Of a stretch of DNA of 64,000 nt, positions 24,385 to 35,900 are shown in pieces. Source of the stretch: Chytridium lagenaria (taxonomy: Eukaryota; Chytridiomycota; Chytridiomycetes; Chytridiales; Chytridiaceae); assembly GCA_025449115.1 (NCBI GenBank), contig JAHLKC010000083.1:62001-126000 (forward strand), in the 5' to 3' direction. Position numbers and translations under genes: made by a program. The notes beneath the pieces were generated by a model. It ran no database searches. It was given only the letters and a program-made list of their open reading frames with translations, and had not been told where the DNA came from. Every line of letters begins with the position of its first letter. Within the stretch, counting starts at the first letter, position 1.

Positions 24385-24728
24385 AGCACCCGCGCTATAT
24401 CCAGCTCCCGTCATCCCTCCTCTTTCTGCGCCTTTGGCGATACAACGCGTCACAGCATCTGAGGATTTCCCACCTCATGAGTCGCACGCACACAATATTC
24501 CTATTTACTGTATGAACGCCAACATTAACACGATTATTGAATGCTGGGAAGAGTATAAGTATGGTTTAAACGGCAAACAAGCCTCAGGATTTAGAGGAGA
24601 CTTATGGCTCTGATTGGCGATAGAGTGACCACGAACGGAAGCAATTTTCGAGAAGAACAGAGATTTACGAGTTTATTTTGTCAACAGGCTTGGTCGAATC
24701 GCACAGGAGCATAGCAAAAGTGACTTGA
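24385..24728 (+). pseudogene. Degenerate GCR1_C-like DNA-binding domain
   Basis: One frame gives a Pro-rich lead, then IPIYCMNANINTIIECW and EEYKYGLNGKQASGFR. After a one-base shift it continues ETYGSDWR, a TAG stop, then SDHERKQFSRRTEIYEFI. This order (YxMNxxIxTIxExWxEYxxGLNG, a YGSxWR segment, then ERKxxSRRxxIYxFI) is that of the GCR1_C domain found in fungal Gcr1/Msn1-type regulators and in Crypton-type mobile elements. The frame break and internal stop make it a relic. It sits in roughly 600 bases present in tandem unit 1 but missing from unit 2, so it may have arrived by insertion. Confidence 0.55.
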
Positions 24729-25173
24729 AGCATTTTGAGCTCGGAGCGAAGCGCATTTGACGACCTTATTTAAATTCCAACACGGCCCGATGGCTTTTGA
24801 GTTAGTTTTTACTTTGCAATGTCTAACTATTTTTTAAAAAAAGTTTTACGTATACATATCTACCCTTCAGTTTTTTGTTTTTTGTTTTTTTTTGTTTTTT
24901 TTTTAGATTTTTTTCTTTAGTTCGCAGAGGTTTAATTATTTGCAAGCACGCTCAAGCATGTTTTTTCAGTTTTATGTTGATATATTGTATATGCTTTTTA
25001 AGTCCCATTACAATATATGCACATAAATCAAGTTTCATGAGAAAAACAGCCCACAGCCAGAATACATGAATACATATTGCAATAAAAATCAGCGACTATA
25101 GAAACATCAAATCGTGTACGAGAAGCAGCAGCCAAAAAATAAAAAAAAAATCGAGATAGACATCAAAAAGGGA

Positions 25174-27127
25174 TTATAACGTCTTAAGTCGTCCGGAAGC
25201 CAATAAAAGGGTAGCCTTCTTTTCCTCCAAATTCTTTCGCTTCCGCACAGTTCCCGGATTTTCCACAATATTATCTGCCTTAACAGCAGAAATGGCGTTC
25301 CTCAACGCGGCTTCTCCGTCAATGCTCACATGCATCTCAATGACGTGGACGCCGATTGAATCAACAGTACGCTCCGCAGCCACCTTCAAGTAAACGCTCA
25401 AAGCCCGTTTCATTTCTAACACTGCGGATTCGCTGGAAGGGTCTTCCATCTTCGTAAGCATTGAAATGGCTTGGTCGGAATGGACATATACATTGGAGCC
25501 ACTTCCATTCGATCGCCCTACTGACTTCATAACATCTTCTTGAATCGTCTTCAATTTCGCCTCCCTAAACTGTTCAGCGAACCTTTTGCTGTATATCAAC
25601 GGTCTCCTCTCGCTAGAAAGGATCCTATCTGCCTCATGTGTACAGACAACCTTCATCCCTCCAAATACTCTATACATGCCTCCTCAAAAGGCCGACGCAT
25701 CAACTCCGGCACCTTCTCCGTAACCACTTCAATCAGCGACTTGTTAAGTTCGGCAAAAACCGAGTCTATGTAATTTTCCACCTCGTCCCTCCACCCCTCA
25801 ACGCACCTCGACGCCAACACTTCAAACGGTCGGTACTGCATGAACCCCGTAGCTCCCGTCCACGCGTTTCCTTGATTACTTTTAAAAATAGGCATTTGAG
25901 AGAGCCTTAACAAACTCGTCCACCCGTTTTTGCATTGTCTCCGAAAAAGATTCTCCAAGTTCCTGCAACTTTGCCCTTACAGTTGGGACATATCCGCTTT
26001 GAATGCCATCCAAAGACTTCATCCATCCCGCCGAGATATCTACGCACCATCTCATCAAGTTTGCCATCTTCCCCTCCAACGTTGTAGGAAGCTTTGGTCC
26101 GAGACTTTCCAGAGCTGAACTGCATTTATCAATCTGGGACTTGATCTCTTTCTTCACAGTTGGAAGCTCTGCACGGATATGATCCCGAAGAATGTTCACC
26201 AGTTTTTCTCGAAGCCCCAAGATGCCTTTATCAAGCCGGTCGATATCCATCCACGCCTTTCGAGAGAAAAACTCCGTCTCCTTCCTTTCTTGATCGCTAA
26301 ATGAGAGTCCAGCAGTGACATCTGCATTGGACCTATTCAGGGTCAAATGATAACCGAGTGTGAGTTGAAGTTGCCTCCCTTGTACAGCATTGATGATGCG
26401 GTCCTCGGTGCCTTTTTCAATCAGGTCGGGTTTTGTGACGACACACATCGTTCGGTTACCATCCGGATCATGTACTTTGGCGATGCTAAGAACAACATTC
26501 CCCGCAAGATCGCTGGTCGCAGGAACTACAGCAAGGATGATACTTCGCGACTGACTGATGTAACGTTCGGCGAGATCGCGGATATCTTGGACGATGTCTC
26601 AGCTTGTCCGACCAAAGTTGTATGAACGAATCCCGGGAGATCCACGAGAGTCAACCGAGGATAGCTGGGATTCCGAAGTTTGATTTTCAACAAGACATCT
26701 GGCTTCACGAGTTGGATGTCCCCGTCGAGCTTTTTGTATTGGCTTTGAATCGAAAAATGGCCTCTTAACGTCATATTTTCCTTGGCCGACAGACGGTATC
26801 TTAATCCTGTCGTCCGCAGGTTCCAATGTAACCTCCGCACTAAAGGTGTCTTCAAGACTCTCAGTGTCTCCAGAATCGGGCTTTGATACGCCATCAGTTC
26901 TCCAGTTTCCATTACCAGCTCCGTCGCGAACGTCGTGCATATATCCTGACCCTTTGGGAAGGGAACACCGGAGATGTACTCGAGGAGCGAAGACTTGCCA
27001 CTGCTTTGGTCTCCGACAACGACGATCTGGGCAGGCTGATGTATCTTGAGGCACCGATGGAGCGCAACTCATCTATAGCGGAGAATATGTCAGCTTCCTG
27101 AAAATAGTGTAAGCGGGCGCAGAGCAT
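25174..27127 (-). pseudogene. Dynamin-like GTPase, copy A (disrupted)
   Basis: This is one of three near-identical dynamin-superfamily genes (Mx/Drp-like: GTPase, middle and GED regions, no PH domain). The frame opens with MLCARLHYFQEADIFSAIDEL, diverged from copies B and C in its first residues. A missing G at about 27026-27029 breaks the frame in the P-loop. Further breaks lie near 26597 (one base missing relative to B and C), 26756-26790 (the region after the IQSQYKKLDGD helix), 25884-25890 (an in-frame stop where B and C read ILKVIKE) and 25843 (four Cs where copy C has five). The C-terminal GED-like part (ALSVYLKVAAERTVDSIGVHVIEMHV) is intact to the stop at 25174. It has no introns, unlike most genes here. 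With this many breaks it is probably a pseudogene, although some breaks may be sequencing errors. Confidence 0.8.
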
Positions 27128-27639
27128 CAGGAGCTATTTTCTAAGCAAAAGTCAGTTGAGAAACGATGCCAGCGTCAGCAAACCTGTTGATTTCAAATAC
27201 GCAGCAAAACACTTCTTCAACTATAGAGAGCGACGGAGACGTGGGGGGAATTGGAGCAATAGTTTAACAGGAGGGAAAACACCAGTTACGGATCTGTGGA
27301 AATACACTGCTGAAAGAAAGTATGCACCAGCGTGTAAATAAAGAGTGGTTTATTAACTAAGTTGAGTGAAAGAATTGGAGTGTGTCAACTAGTAAGGTAG
27401 CGCTTGCGTGTGCAAAAAGGTAAGGTTTGAGAGAGGGATGAGTGCTCCTTTTATATGCCAGCGCTGTTCCCTTCAGAGTTGCTGCGGTCTGCTTCACGGG
27501 CCACTTTGGCATTTCTGAGCGGACGGGTGAAGGGGGTGAGTTGAAAGGAACAAAGTCAAATCAGTTAGCGTAACAAGTTTATATACTCATCATTAGGTAC
27601 ACTTTTATACTTGTGTTACTTGATTCTTTATTTGTTTTG

Positions 27640-29060
27640 TCTCCAAGGTCGGTATCCCAGGAGTTGTTTGCAATCATCGCCCTCGTTTTCGAACCCGACA
27701 TCCTTATCATCCTGTCATCAACAGCTTCCCACGCCTTCCTCACCTCTATCTCCTCCTTCGTGACAGCAACCTCTCCCCACCCCAAAAGCCCTCCCCATCC
27801 CCTCCCCCTTCCACTCCTCGCTACCTCCAACAACTCAAATTTCTTTCCAGCCTCCTCATCTTCTCTGACCGCATCACCGACTCCAGTTCCTCCAACAACC
27901 ACGTCCGCAGCGCCATCATCGACATCCGTTACCACCCTTTTCCACCCCGAAACCCCGCTTCCACCCTCAACACAACCTGCACCTCCCTTACCGACTGCTC
28001 CATCGAATGGCTCGTCTTATACGCTACATCCTGCTAGGTCTCAACCGTCTCGCCCACCAACTCCACAATAAATCCATCCCCTTACCGTCCTCGGTCTACA
28101 CACAGGTTGGAGTGGATGGGGTCATCGTATCGCGATTACCTCACCACCATACCACCGCATTGCCTTGTGGTGGTCAACGATGGAGAGGATGTTATGATGA
28201 TGCCGCAATGTCGGAAAGAGGAGCTTGTCACTCGATTCAGGGAACGGGTCGGTGGATCACCGGTTGGGTGAGCGCTGAGATGACTTGTTGGCCTGAGGGG
28301 ACGCTTTGGAGGGTGTATTGGAAACGAAGTCTTGTTTGGAGACTTAGGAAGGTGAGGGATCCGAGATGTGCTGGGCGGTTGGAGGAAATGTTGGATATGA
28401 AGGGGAGAGTGGTGATTGCGATTGGAATCAATTAAACGAGGAAGGCGGGACCGGAGGAGTTGGGAAAATGTGGAGAGGAGGTGGGAAGTTTTGGACGAGA
28501 TGAGGAGGATGTGAGAAAAGGTTTGGAAAAACGTGGAGCCGGTTGAGTTGCTCATGGAGCTGGTGATCCCATCACCAAAGAGCTTATCTCCCTCGTTCGG
28601 TGTCGTCCGCGTCCCACGCATTCGACGCAACTTCAATTCCAACTTCTCAACGCTGGCACATTGATGGGCCGTGCTGGTGATCTTGTTGAACTGTTCGCAT
28701 GGATTCATGGGGGGTGATGATTGTATTGATGATCAAATGGAGTTTTCGAGAGCTTACCTGCGGAGAGATGCGTTTTGGGTGGAAGGGAGGAGGCTGGGAA
28801 GGCTGCGTAGGAGGTTTGGAGGGGGAGGTAGAGACGGGGAGTTTTGAGGGGGAGTTCGAAGAGTGCGATGCATGCGAGGGTTGTAGCGTTTGGAGATGCG
28901 AATGATTTTTATGATGATGGGACTTTGTGGGGGGGGGGGGGGTGGAGAGGAAGGAGGTGTTCAGGAGCGACATGAGAGTAAAGGGAGGCCTGTGATTGGG
29001 TTGGACTTTGATAATGATGTGTTTGGGGTTTATATGGGGTTGGGATGGGGGATATGGAGG
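27640..29060 (+). pseudogene. Decayed PLOD/procollagen-type glycosyltransferase
   Basis: Pieces of one protein lie in shifting plus-strand frames. They include VLGLHTGWSGWGHR at about 28090, SSYRDYLTTIPPHCLVVVND then GEDVMMMPQCRKEELVTRF at 28120-28240, VSAEMTCWPEG at about 28270, LLNAGTLMGRAGDLVELFAW at 28640-28700, DDQMEFSRAYLRRDAF at about 28730-28780, and GRPVIGLDFDNDVFGVYMGL at 28990-29040. The order W..G, LP..VVxxxDxxDV, VxSAExxCWP, LNxGxxxGxAxxLxxL and DDQxxFxxxYL is that of the glycosyltransferase domain of lysyl hydroxylases and collagen galactosyltransferases, which use UDP-sugars and divalent metal. At least four frame changes, in-frame stops and a G14 run (28929-28942) mark decay. 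Its 3' end abuts the ALDH fragment at 29068. The first 150 bases recur in the spacers of units 2 and 3. Confidence 0.6.
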
Positions 29061-29067
29061 TGGAGGA

Positions 29068-29312
29068 GGGCTCGCCGAAGCTCAAGAAATTATCTTTCGA
29101 TACCACAAGTCGTTTGACGAATGGCGTAAAGTTCCGCTTAAAAAGCCTATTGTGGTTGTGAGGAAGTTGGTGGATAGGTTTTTCGAGATGAAGGATGACG
29201 CTAGGAATTTACAAACTGATCGGAAGGTGAGAATGGCAAGCCATGTGTGAAGAGCTTACATCATGGGAAGACCTTTTAAGCAAAGTCACAATGAGATGAA
29301 CTTTGTCTGCAA
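29068..29312 (+). pseudogene. 5' exon fragment of aldehyde dehydrogenase
   Basis: This is clearly homologous to 38633-38876 of the full ALDH gene. Both have AEAQE, SFDEWRKVPL or AFDEWRKVPL, VVRKLV, FFEMKD or FLEMKD, a GATCGGAAGGTGAG donor and the same intron. The fragment has diverged by substitutions and small insertions and ends shortly into exon 2. It lacks the cofactor and catalytic domains, so it is a dead remnant of the ALDH of tandem unit 1. Confidence 0.85.
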
Positions 29313-29575
29313 TATCTGCAGATATTCCAGACCTGCAATTAGTAGATGTTAGATGTTAACTTTAGTGGTGAGTGCAGTTTCACGTTACGTTCCTTTTGTT
29401 ACTATTTGTGTATGCCTCACTGGCCTTCCGGGACGCGTCGACGAATGGTCAAGCCGATAGGTTGAATTTGAACCTTGCTACCGTGGGTTTGTGTTTGCAT
29501 GCTTTCTGGAGTGGCTCGATTTCATGAAGAATCCGTTGTAAGAAATGTAAGGGCCACAGTACCAGAAAACACTTT
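29311..29575. repeat. Duplicated flank, copy 2 (left edge of tandem unit 2)
   Basis: This is the second copy of the flank at 24006-24240. Downstream of it the AATTATTTGCAAGCAC block at about 29653 is shared with 24935 and, less closely, 33751, leading into the 3' ends of the three dynamin copies. It fixes the unit boundary between the ALDH fragment and dynamin copy B. Confidence 0.75.
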
Positions 29576-29906
29576 ATTTTCACTGATATTGTTGTAATTG
29601 CATGCCTTCGAACAAAGTCAGAATAGTTTTATTTTTTCATATTAAAGTCCATGTAATTATTTGCAAGCACACTCAAGCATGTTTTTCTATAGTTGCATGT
29701 TTAGTTGCATGTTTAATAAATTGTATATGCTTTTATAAGCCCAATTACATTATATGCACATAAATCAGGTTTCATGAGAAAGATAGCCCGCAGCCAGAAT
29801 ACATGAATACACATTGCAATAAAAACAGCGACGTGGAACATCAAATCGTGTACGAGAAGCAGCAGACAAAAAAATAAAAAAATAAGAGATAGACATCAAA
29901 AGGGGA

Positions 29907-31862
29907 TCATAACGTCTTAAGTCGTTTGGAAGCCAATAAAAGGGTAGCCTTCTTTTCCTCCAAATTCTTTCGTTTCCGCACAGTTCCCGGATTCTCCACA
30001 ATATTATCTGCCTTAACAGCAGAAATGGCGTTCCTCAACGCGTCTTCTCCGTCAATGCTCACATGCATCTCAATGACGTGGACGCCGATTGAATCAACAG
30101 TACGATCCGCAGCCACCTTCAAGTAAACGCTCAAAGCCCGTTTCATTTCTAACACTGCGAACTCGCTGGAAGGGTCTTCCATCTTCGTAAGAATTGGAAT
30201 GGCTTGGTCGGAATAGAGAAAGTTATTGTGGCCGACACCTCCAGTCGATCGCGCTACTGCCTTCTGAATATCTTCCTGAATCGTCTTCAATTTCGCTTCC
30301 TTAAACTGTTCAGCGAACCTTTTGCTGTATATTAACGGTCTCCTCTCGCTAGAAAGGATCCTATCTGCCTCACGTGTACAGACAACCTTCACTGCCTCCA
30401 AATACTCTATACATGCCTCCTCAAAAGGCCGACGCATCAACTCTGGCACCTTCTCCGTAACCACTTCAATCAGCGACTTGTTAAGTTCGGCAAAAACCGA
30501 GTCTATGTAATTTTCCACCTCGTCCCTCCACCCCTCAACGCACCTCGACGCCAACACTTCAAACGGCCGGTACTGCATGAACCCCGTAGCTCCCGTCCAC
30601 GCGTTTCCTTGATTACTTTTAAAATATAGGCATTTGAGAGAGTCTTAACAAACTCGTCCACCCGTTTTTGCATTGTCTCCGAAAAAGATTCTCCAAGTTC
30701 CTGCAACTTTGCCCTTACAGTTGGGACATATCCGCTTTGAATGCCATCCAAAGACTTCATCCATCCCGCCGAGATATCTACGCACCATCTCATCAAGTTT
30801 GCCATCTTCCCCTCCAACGTTGTAGGAAGCTTTGGTCCGAGACTTTCCAGAGCTGAACTGCATTTATCAATCTGGGACTTGATCTCTTTCTTCACAGTTG
30901 GAAGCTCTGCACGGATATGATCCCGAAGAATGTTCACCAGTTTTTCTCGAAGCCCCAAGATGCCTTTATCAAGCCGGTCGATATCCATCCACGCCTTTCG
31001 AGAGAAAAACTCCGTCTCCCTCCTTCTTGATCGCTAAATGAAAGTCCAGCAGTAACATCTGCATTAGACCTATTCAGGGTCAAATGATAACCGAGTTTGA
31101 GTTGAAGTTGCCTCCCTTGTACAGCATTGATGATGCGGTCCTCGGTGCCTTTTTCAATCAAGTCGGGTTTTGTGACGACACACATCGTTCGATTACCATT
31201 TGGATCATGAACTTTGGCGATGCTAAGAACAACATTCCCCGCAAGATCGCTGGTCGCAGGAACAACCGCAAGGATGATACTTCGCGACTGACTGATGTAA
31301 CGTTCGGCGAGATCGCGGATATCTTGGACGATGCTCTGAGTTTGTCCGACCAAAGTTGTATGAACGAATCCTGGGAGATCGACGAGAGTCAACCGAGGAT
31401 AGCTGGGTTTCCGAAGTTTGATTTTCAACAGAAGATTCGGCTTCACGCGTTGGATGTCCCCATCAAGCTTTTTGTATTGGCTTTGAATCGACAAAATGGC
31501 TTGGAACGTCATATTTTCCTTGGCCGACAGACGGTATCTTAATCCTGTCGTCCGCAGGTTCCAATGTAACCTCCGCACTAAAGGTGTCTTCAAGACTCTC
31601 AGTGTCTCCAGAATCGGGCTTTGATACGCCATCAGTATTTCCAGTTTCCATTACCAGCTCCGTCGGGAACGTCGTGCATATATTCTGACCCTTTGGGAAG
31701 GGAACACCGGAGATGTACTCGAGGAGCGAGGACTTGCCACTGCTTTGGTCTCCGACAACGACGATCTGGGGCAGGCTAATGTATCTTGAGCACCGATGGA
31801 GCGCAACTCATCTATGGCGGAGAATATGTCGGCCCCTGAAATATAGTGTGAATCGCAGGCAT
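29907..31862 (-). pseudogene. Dynamin-like GTPase, copy B (disrupted)
   Basis: Same family and length as copies A and C. The start MPAIHTIFQ matches copy C, but single-base losses at about 31788 and 31838-31850 break the frame before the P-loop. A further break lies in the segment after the GTPase helix IQSQYKKLDGD (about 31500-31530, shared in part with copy A). Others lie near 31020 (TLNRSNADVTAGLSFSDQE then a shift) and 30590 (four Cs where copy C has five). The G3 and G4 motifs (DLPG, TKPD) and the C-terminal GED half to 29907 are present. It is closest to copy C in the C-terminal half (KAVARSTGGVGHNNFLYSDQ in both). Probably a pseudogene, with the same caveat about sequence errors. Confidence 0.8.
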
Positions 31863-33356
31863 AGGAGCTATTTTCTAAGCAAAAGTCAGTTGAGAAACTA
31901 TGCCAGCGTCAACAAACATGTTGGTTTATAAATACGTAGCAAAACACTTCTTCAGCTATAGAGAGCGACGGAGTGGGGTAATTGGAGCAATAGTTTAAGC
32001 AGGAGGGAAATTACACATTTGGTCGCCTATATTTATAGCCTTCGACCAAGCTTTCAATGACGTCATTTAAAAAATCACCGATAAGCTGTCATATCGCTAG
32101 AAACGCAGGAAGGATTGTAAATGTTGGAAATAACGCGTCGCGTTATCCGCGCGAAAAGGCTAAAATAATGGTAAACGTGACTGTTGACCAGTCACGGAGC
32201 CCATAGTGGCACGACTTGAGACTATTGATTTTCTTTTGGTGGATAGGTAGATTTTCTCTTCCCACAATTGAACATCAGTCGCTCTTAAGCCGAGGCACCT
32301 TCTTTAGCAAATTGTTCACGTGAAATTAATAAAGTGGTCGTTGCAGTTTTCAACCGTTATAAATAATCTATAAGAGGGTGTGAATTGCCAAGCAGCCGGT
32401 TTCTTGTTTTTTGTTGACACGAATATTCAACATGGATGCAGTTGCCAATTATTTAAATGTTAATTGAACCATTAGTTACTTGAAACGAGCCACCGGCTCA
32501 AGTGTCCCTTTCATCTTTTGCAATCATCGCCATCGTTTTCGAACCGCGACATCCTTATCGTCCTATCATCAACAGCTTCCCATATATAATTTCTCTCCAC
32601 CGCATACAAACATACGGCATCAACAAGTTTTCCCTTCACAGAAGATACGAAGAAAGAGCCCGTCTCGATCATCCTCTGTATAACTCCTATATACGTCCAA
32701 GAAAATATCCCCGGTGAACTTCGTCCGATTACTCCATTTATACCACGTGCTGAAGAATCAAAATCTCACAAGGCTCGGTAATGAATAAACCTATTTAATC
32801 CCTCCGCCTTATCTTTCAAATAGGTCTTTCAATCGCATCACTTCAAGGTTTTTTACAGCAACACAGCTTCTTTAACGGATTTAGCTTGAGCGTGTAAAAA
32901 TACTAGTATGATGATTACCGAGTTGAGGGTTTTTCGAATCTGCATTCTCGCTGCTCGGAGGTGACTATGTCGGTTTACTGTCAGCGAGAAAAGATGATGT
33001 TATCAGTTTCATAGATTGTTGTGGTGTTCATGCATCTCCAATTGACAGACTATTTGACCAAAACAAGAATACCCTTCCAAGCGTGAGATATCCCTCTTTT
33101 AATATATTCTAAAACAAATGGTGTCTCGTGCCAACTTCAACCGGCGAACGCCGTCTTCTGGTCTTTAAATACGGAGCGACATTGACAATTCGCGGTTTGT
33201 TCAAAAGTGATTCCTTCCTGATGGTATGATGGGGAGAGGGGCAAAAGATGAACCTTACACCATAACGAAAACGACATACAACACCGAGAGATTCTCGTCT
33301 TCAATTTCAGACGTTTTAAATGCGGCTGTTACTCACACTGTTTTCGAGCAGCCAAA
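31863..33356. repeat. Spacer of tandem unit 2
   Basis: This spacer is shared over most of its length with the spacer of unit 3 (35901-38568). The shared parts include the dynamin 5' flank (31863-32210, matching 35901-36240), a block with a glycosyltransferase-derived start (about 32510-32600, matching 27655-27750 and 36590-36670), and the ALDH upstream region (32870-33356, matching 38025-38568). It probably contains a two-way promoter, for dynamin on the left and ALDH on the right. A small open stretch at about 32600-32780 (ending ENIPGELRPITPFIPRAEE) recurs in unit 3 but is not an obvious gene. Confidence 0.7.
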
Positions 33357-33416
33357 ATGACCACCATCAACATTCTCTCCCCCGTTGACGGCAAGATTGG
33401 TTCATCCCGTCAATAA
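33357..33416 (+). pseudogene. ALDH stub: first 18 codons then stop
   Basis: The ATG and following codons are the same as the start of the full ALDH at 38569 (MTTINILSPVDGKI), with the same upstream sequence. After about 45 bases the match degenerates and a TAA follows at 33414-33416. Only the promoter-proximal end of the second ALDH copy survives. Confidence 0.85.
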
Positions 33417-33943
33417 GTCTCCCTCCCAATCTTCTGCTGACGGGTTGCTGGCTGGATCGAGCTCATCGATTTTCGAAGTTTGGTTTTTTATAAGGAGAGC
33501 GGCGGTATTAGGATCATTGGACTTTGAATAGAGGATACTATCCACATCCATCCATCCATTGACCATCAAAAACATAAACAGAACCCATACCAAAACCACC
33601 GCGATTCCCTAGTACATACATCAAACCACCATCCCATCTACTCATTTAACCCTACACTGTTCACCCTCACCATTGCGCGTGGTAAACTTTAATAACAAAA
33701 CAATGGACACCAACATCCTCCTCCCTTTTTTGTTTGAATTCCACGAATGTGTAATTATTTGTAAGCACACTAAGCATGTTTTCTTTTTAGTTGCATGTTT
33801 GATAAATTGTATATACTTTTTTAAGTCCCATTACAATATCTGCATATAAATCAGGTTTCATGAGAAAAATAGCCCATCGAATCGTGTACGAGAAGCAGCA
33901 GACAAAAAAATAAAAAAAATAAGAGATAGACATCAAAAGGGGA
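33417..33943. other. Junction between tandem units 2 and 3
   Basis: About 300 bases (33430-33735) are found only here. On the minus strand they contain a short open stretch (NQTSKIDELDPASNPSAEDWE) with a hydrophobic end, perhaps a fragment of another gene captured at the breakpoint. From about 33740 the sequence matches the dynamin 3' flank seen at 24935 and 29653. Confidence 0.5.
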
Positions 33944-35900
33944 TCATAACGTCTTAAGTCGTTTGGAAGCCAATAAAAGGGTAGCCTTCTTTGCCTCCAA
34001 ATTCGTTCGTTTCCGCACAGTTCCCGAATTCTCCACAATATTATCCACCTTCACAGCAGAAATGGCGTTCCTCAACGCGTCTTCTCCGTCAATGCTCACA
34101 TGCATCTCAATGACGTGGACGCCGATTGAATCGACAGTACGATCCGCAGCCACCTTCAAGTAAACGCTCAAAGCCCGTTTCATTTCTAACACTGCGAACT
34201 CGCTGGAAGGGTCTTCCATCTTCATAAAAAATGGAATGGCTTGGTCGGAATAGAGAAAGTTATTGTGGCCGACACCTCCAGTCGATCGCGCTACTGCCTT
34301 CTGAATATCTTCCTGAATCGTCTTCAATTTCGCTTCCTTAAACTGTTCAGCGAACCTTTTGCTGTATATTAACGGTCTCCTCTCGCTAGAAAGGATCCTA
34401 TCTGCCTCACGTGTACAGACAACCTTCACTGCCTCCAAATACTCTATACATGCCTCCTCAAAAGGCCGACGCATCAACTCTGGCACCTTCTCCGTAACCA
34501 CTTCAATCAGCGACTTGTTAAGTTCGGCAAAAACCGAGTCTATGTAATTTTCCACCTCGTCCCTCCACCCCTCAACGCACCTCGACGCCAACACTTCAAA
34601 CGGCCGGTACTGCATGAACCCCCGTAGCTCCCGTCCACGCGTTTCCTTGATTACTTTTAAAATATAGGCATTTGAGAGAGCCTTAACAAACTCGTCCACC
34701 CGTTTTTGCATCGTCTCCGAAAAAGATTCTCCAAGTTCCTGCAACTTTGCCCTTACAGTTGGGACGTATCCGCTTTGAATGCCTTCCAAAGACTTCATCC
34801 ATCCCGCCGAGATTCTACGCACCATCTCATTAAATTTGCCATCTTCCCCTCCAAAGTTGTAGGGAGCATTGGTCCAAGACTTTCCAGAGCTGAATTGCAT
34901 TTATCAATCTGGGACTTGATCTCTTTCTTCACAGTTGGAAGCTCAGCACGGATATGATCCCGAAGAATGTTCACCAGTTTTTCTCGAAGCCCCGAGATGC
35001 CTTTATCAAGCCGGTCGATATCCATCCACGCCTTTCGAGAGAAAAACTCCGTCTCCTTCCTCTCTTGATCGCCAAATGAGAGTCCAGCAGTGACATCTGC
35101 ATTGGACCTATTCAGGGTCAAATGATAACCGAGTGTGAGTTGAAGTTGCCTCCCTGTACAGCATTGATGATGCGGTCCTCGGTGCCTTTTTCAATCAGGT
35201 CGGGTTTTGTGACGACACACATCGTTCGGTTACCATCCGGATCATGTACTTTGGCGATGCTAAGAACAACATTCCCCGCAAGATCGCTGGTCGCAGGAAC
35301 TACAGCAAGGATGATACTTCGAGACTGACTGATGTAGCGTTCAGCGAGATCACGGATATCTTTGACCATGCTCTCAGCTTGTCCGACCAAAGTTGTATGA
35401 ACATATCCCGGGAGATCCACGAGAGTCAACCGAGGATAGCTGGGATTCCGAAGTTTGATCTTCAACAGGACATCTAGCTTCACGCGTTGGATGTCCCCGT
35501 CGAGCTTTTTGTATTGGCTTTGAATTGACAAAATGGCCTCGGCAACGTCCTCCTTTTCTTTGACGGACGGTATCTGAATGCGGGTGTCCGCAGGTTCCAA
35601 TGTAACCTCCGCACTAAAGGCGTCTTTAAGACTCTCAGTGTCTCCAGAATCGGGCTTTGACACGCCATCAGTCTCTCCAGTTTCCATTACCAGCTCCGTC
35701 GCGAACGTCGTGCATATATCCTGACCCTTTGGGAAGGGAACACCGGAAATGTACTCGAGGAGCGAAGACTTGCCACTGCTTTGGTCTCCGACAACGACGA
35801 TCTGGGGCAGGCTGATGTATCTTGAGGCACCGATGGAGCGCAGCTCATCTATAGCGGAGAATATGTCGGCTTCCTGAAATATAGTGTGAATCGCAGGCAT
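33944..35900 (-). CDS. Dynamin-like GTPase, copy C (best preserved; two frame breaks)
   Basis: This is a dynamin-superfamily GTPase of about 650 residues, expected to assemble into helices on membranes and use GTP hydrolysis for fission or fusion. The GTPase domain begins near residue 30: G1 GDQSSGKSS at 38-46, G3 DLPG at 162-165 and G4 TKPD at 231-234. The middle/stalk and a C-terminal GED-like assembly domain (ALSVYLKVAADRTVDSIGVHVIEMHV) follow. There is no PH domain, as in Mx, Drp1 and Vps1. It has no introns. Unlike A and B, its P-loop frame is intact from the ATG. Two one-base deletions relative to the paralogues break it: at about 35151-35155 (CTCCCTG versus CTCCCTTG) and at 34811-34816 (GAGATTCT versus GAGATATCT). 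If these are sequence errors the gene is functional; otherwise no copy in the window is. It faces away from the full ALDH gene. Confidence 0.8.

Noticed and set aside
28136..28708. Long minus-strand open stretch in the 28-kb region
   Set aside because: Its Ser/Pro/His-rich translation is the shadow of the plus-strand glycosyltransferase remnant, which has recognisable motifs.
33402..33599. Minus-strand open stretch with hydrophobic end at the unit 2/3 junction
   Set aside because: Too short and without a start context or family match; probably a captured fragment or chance.
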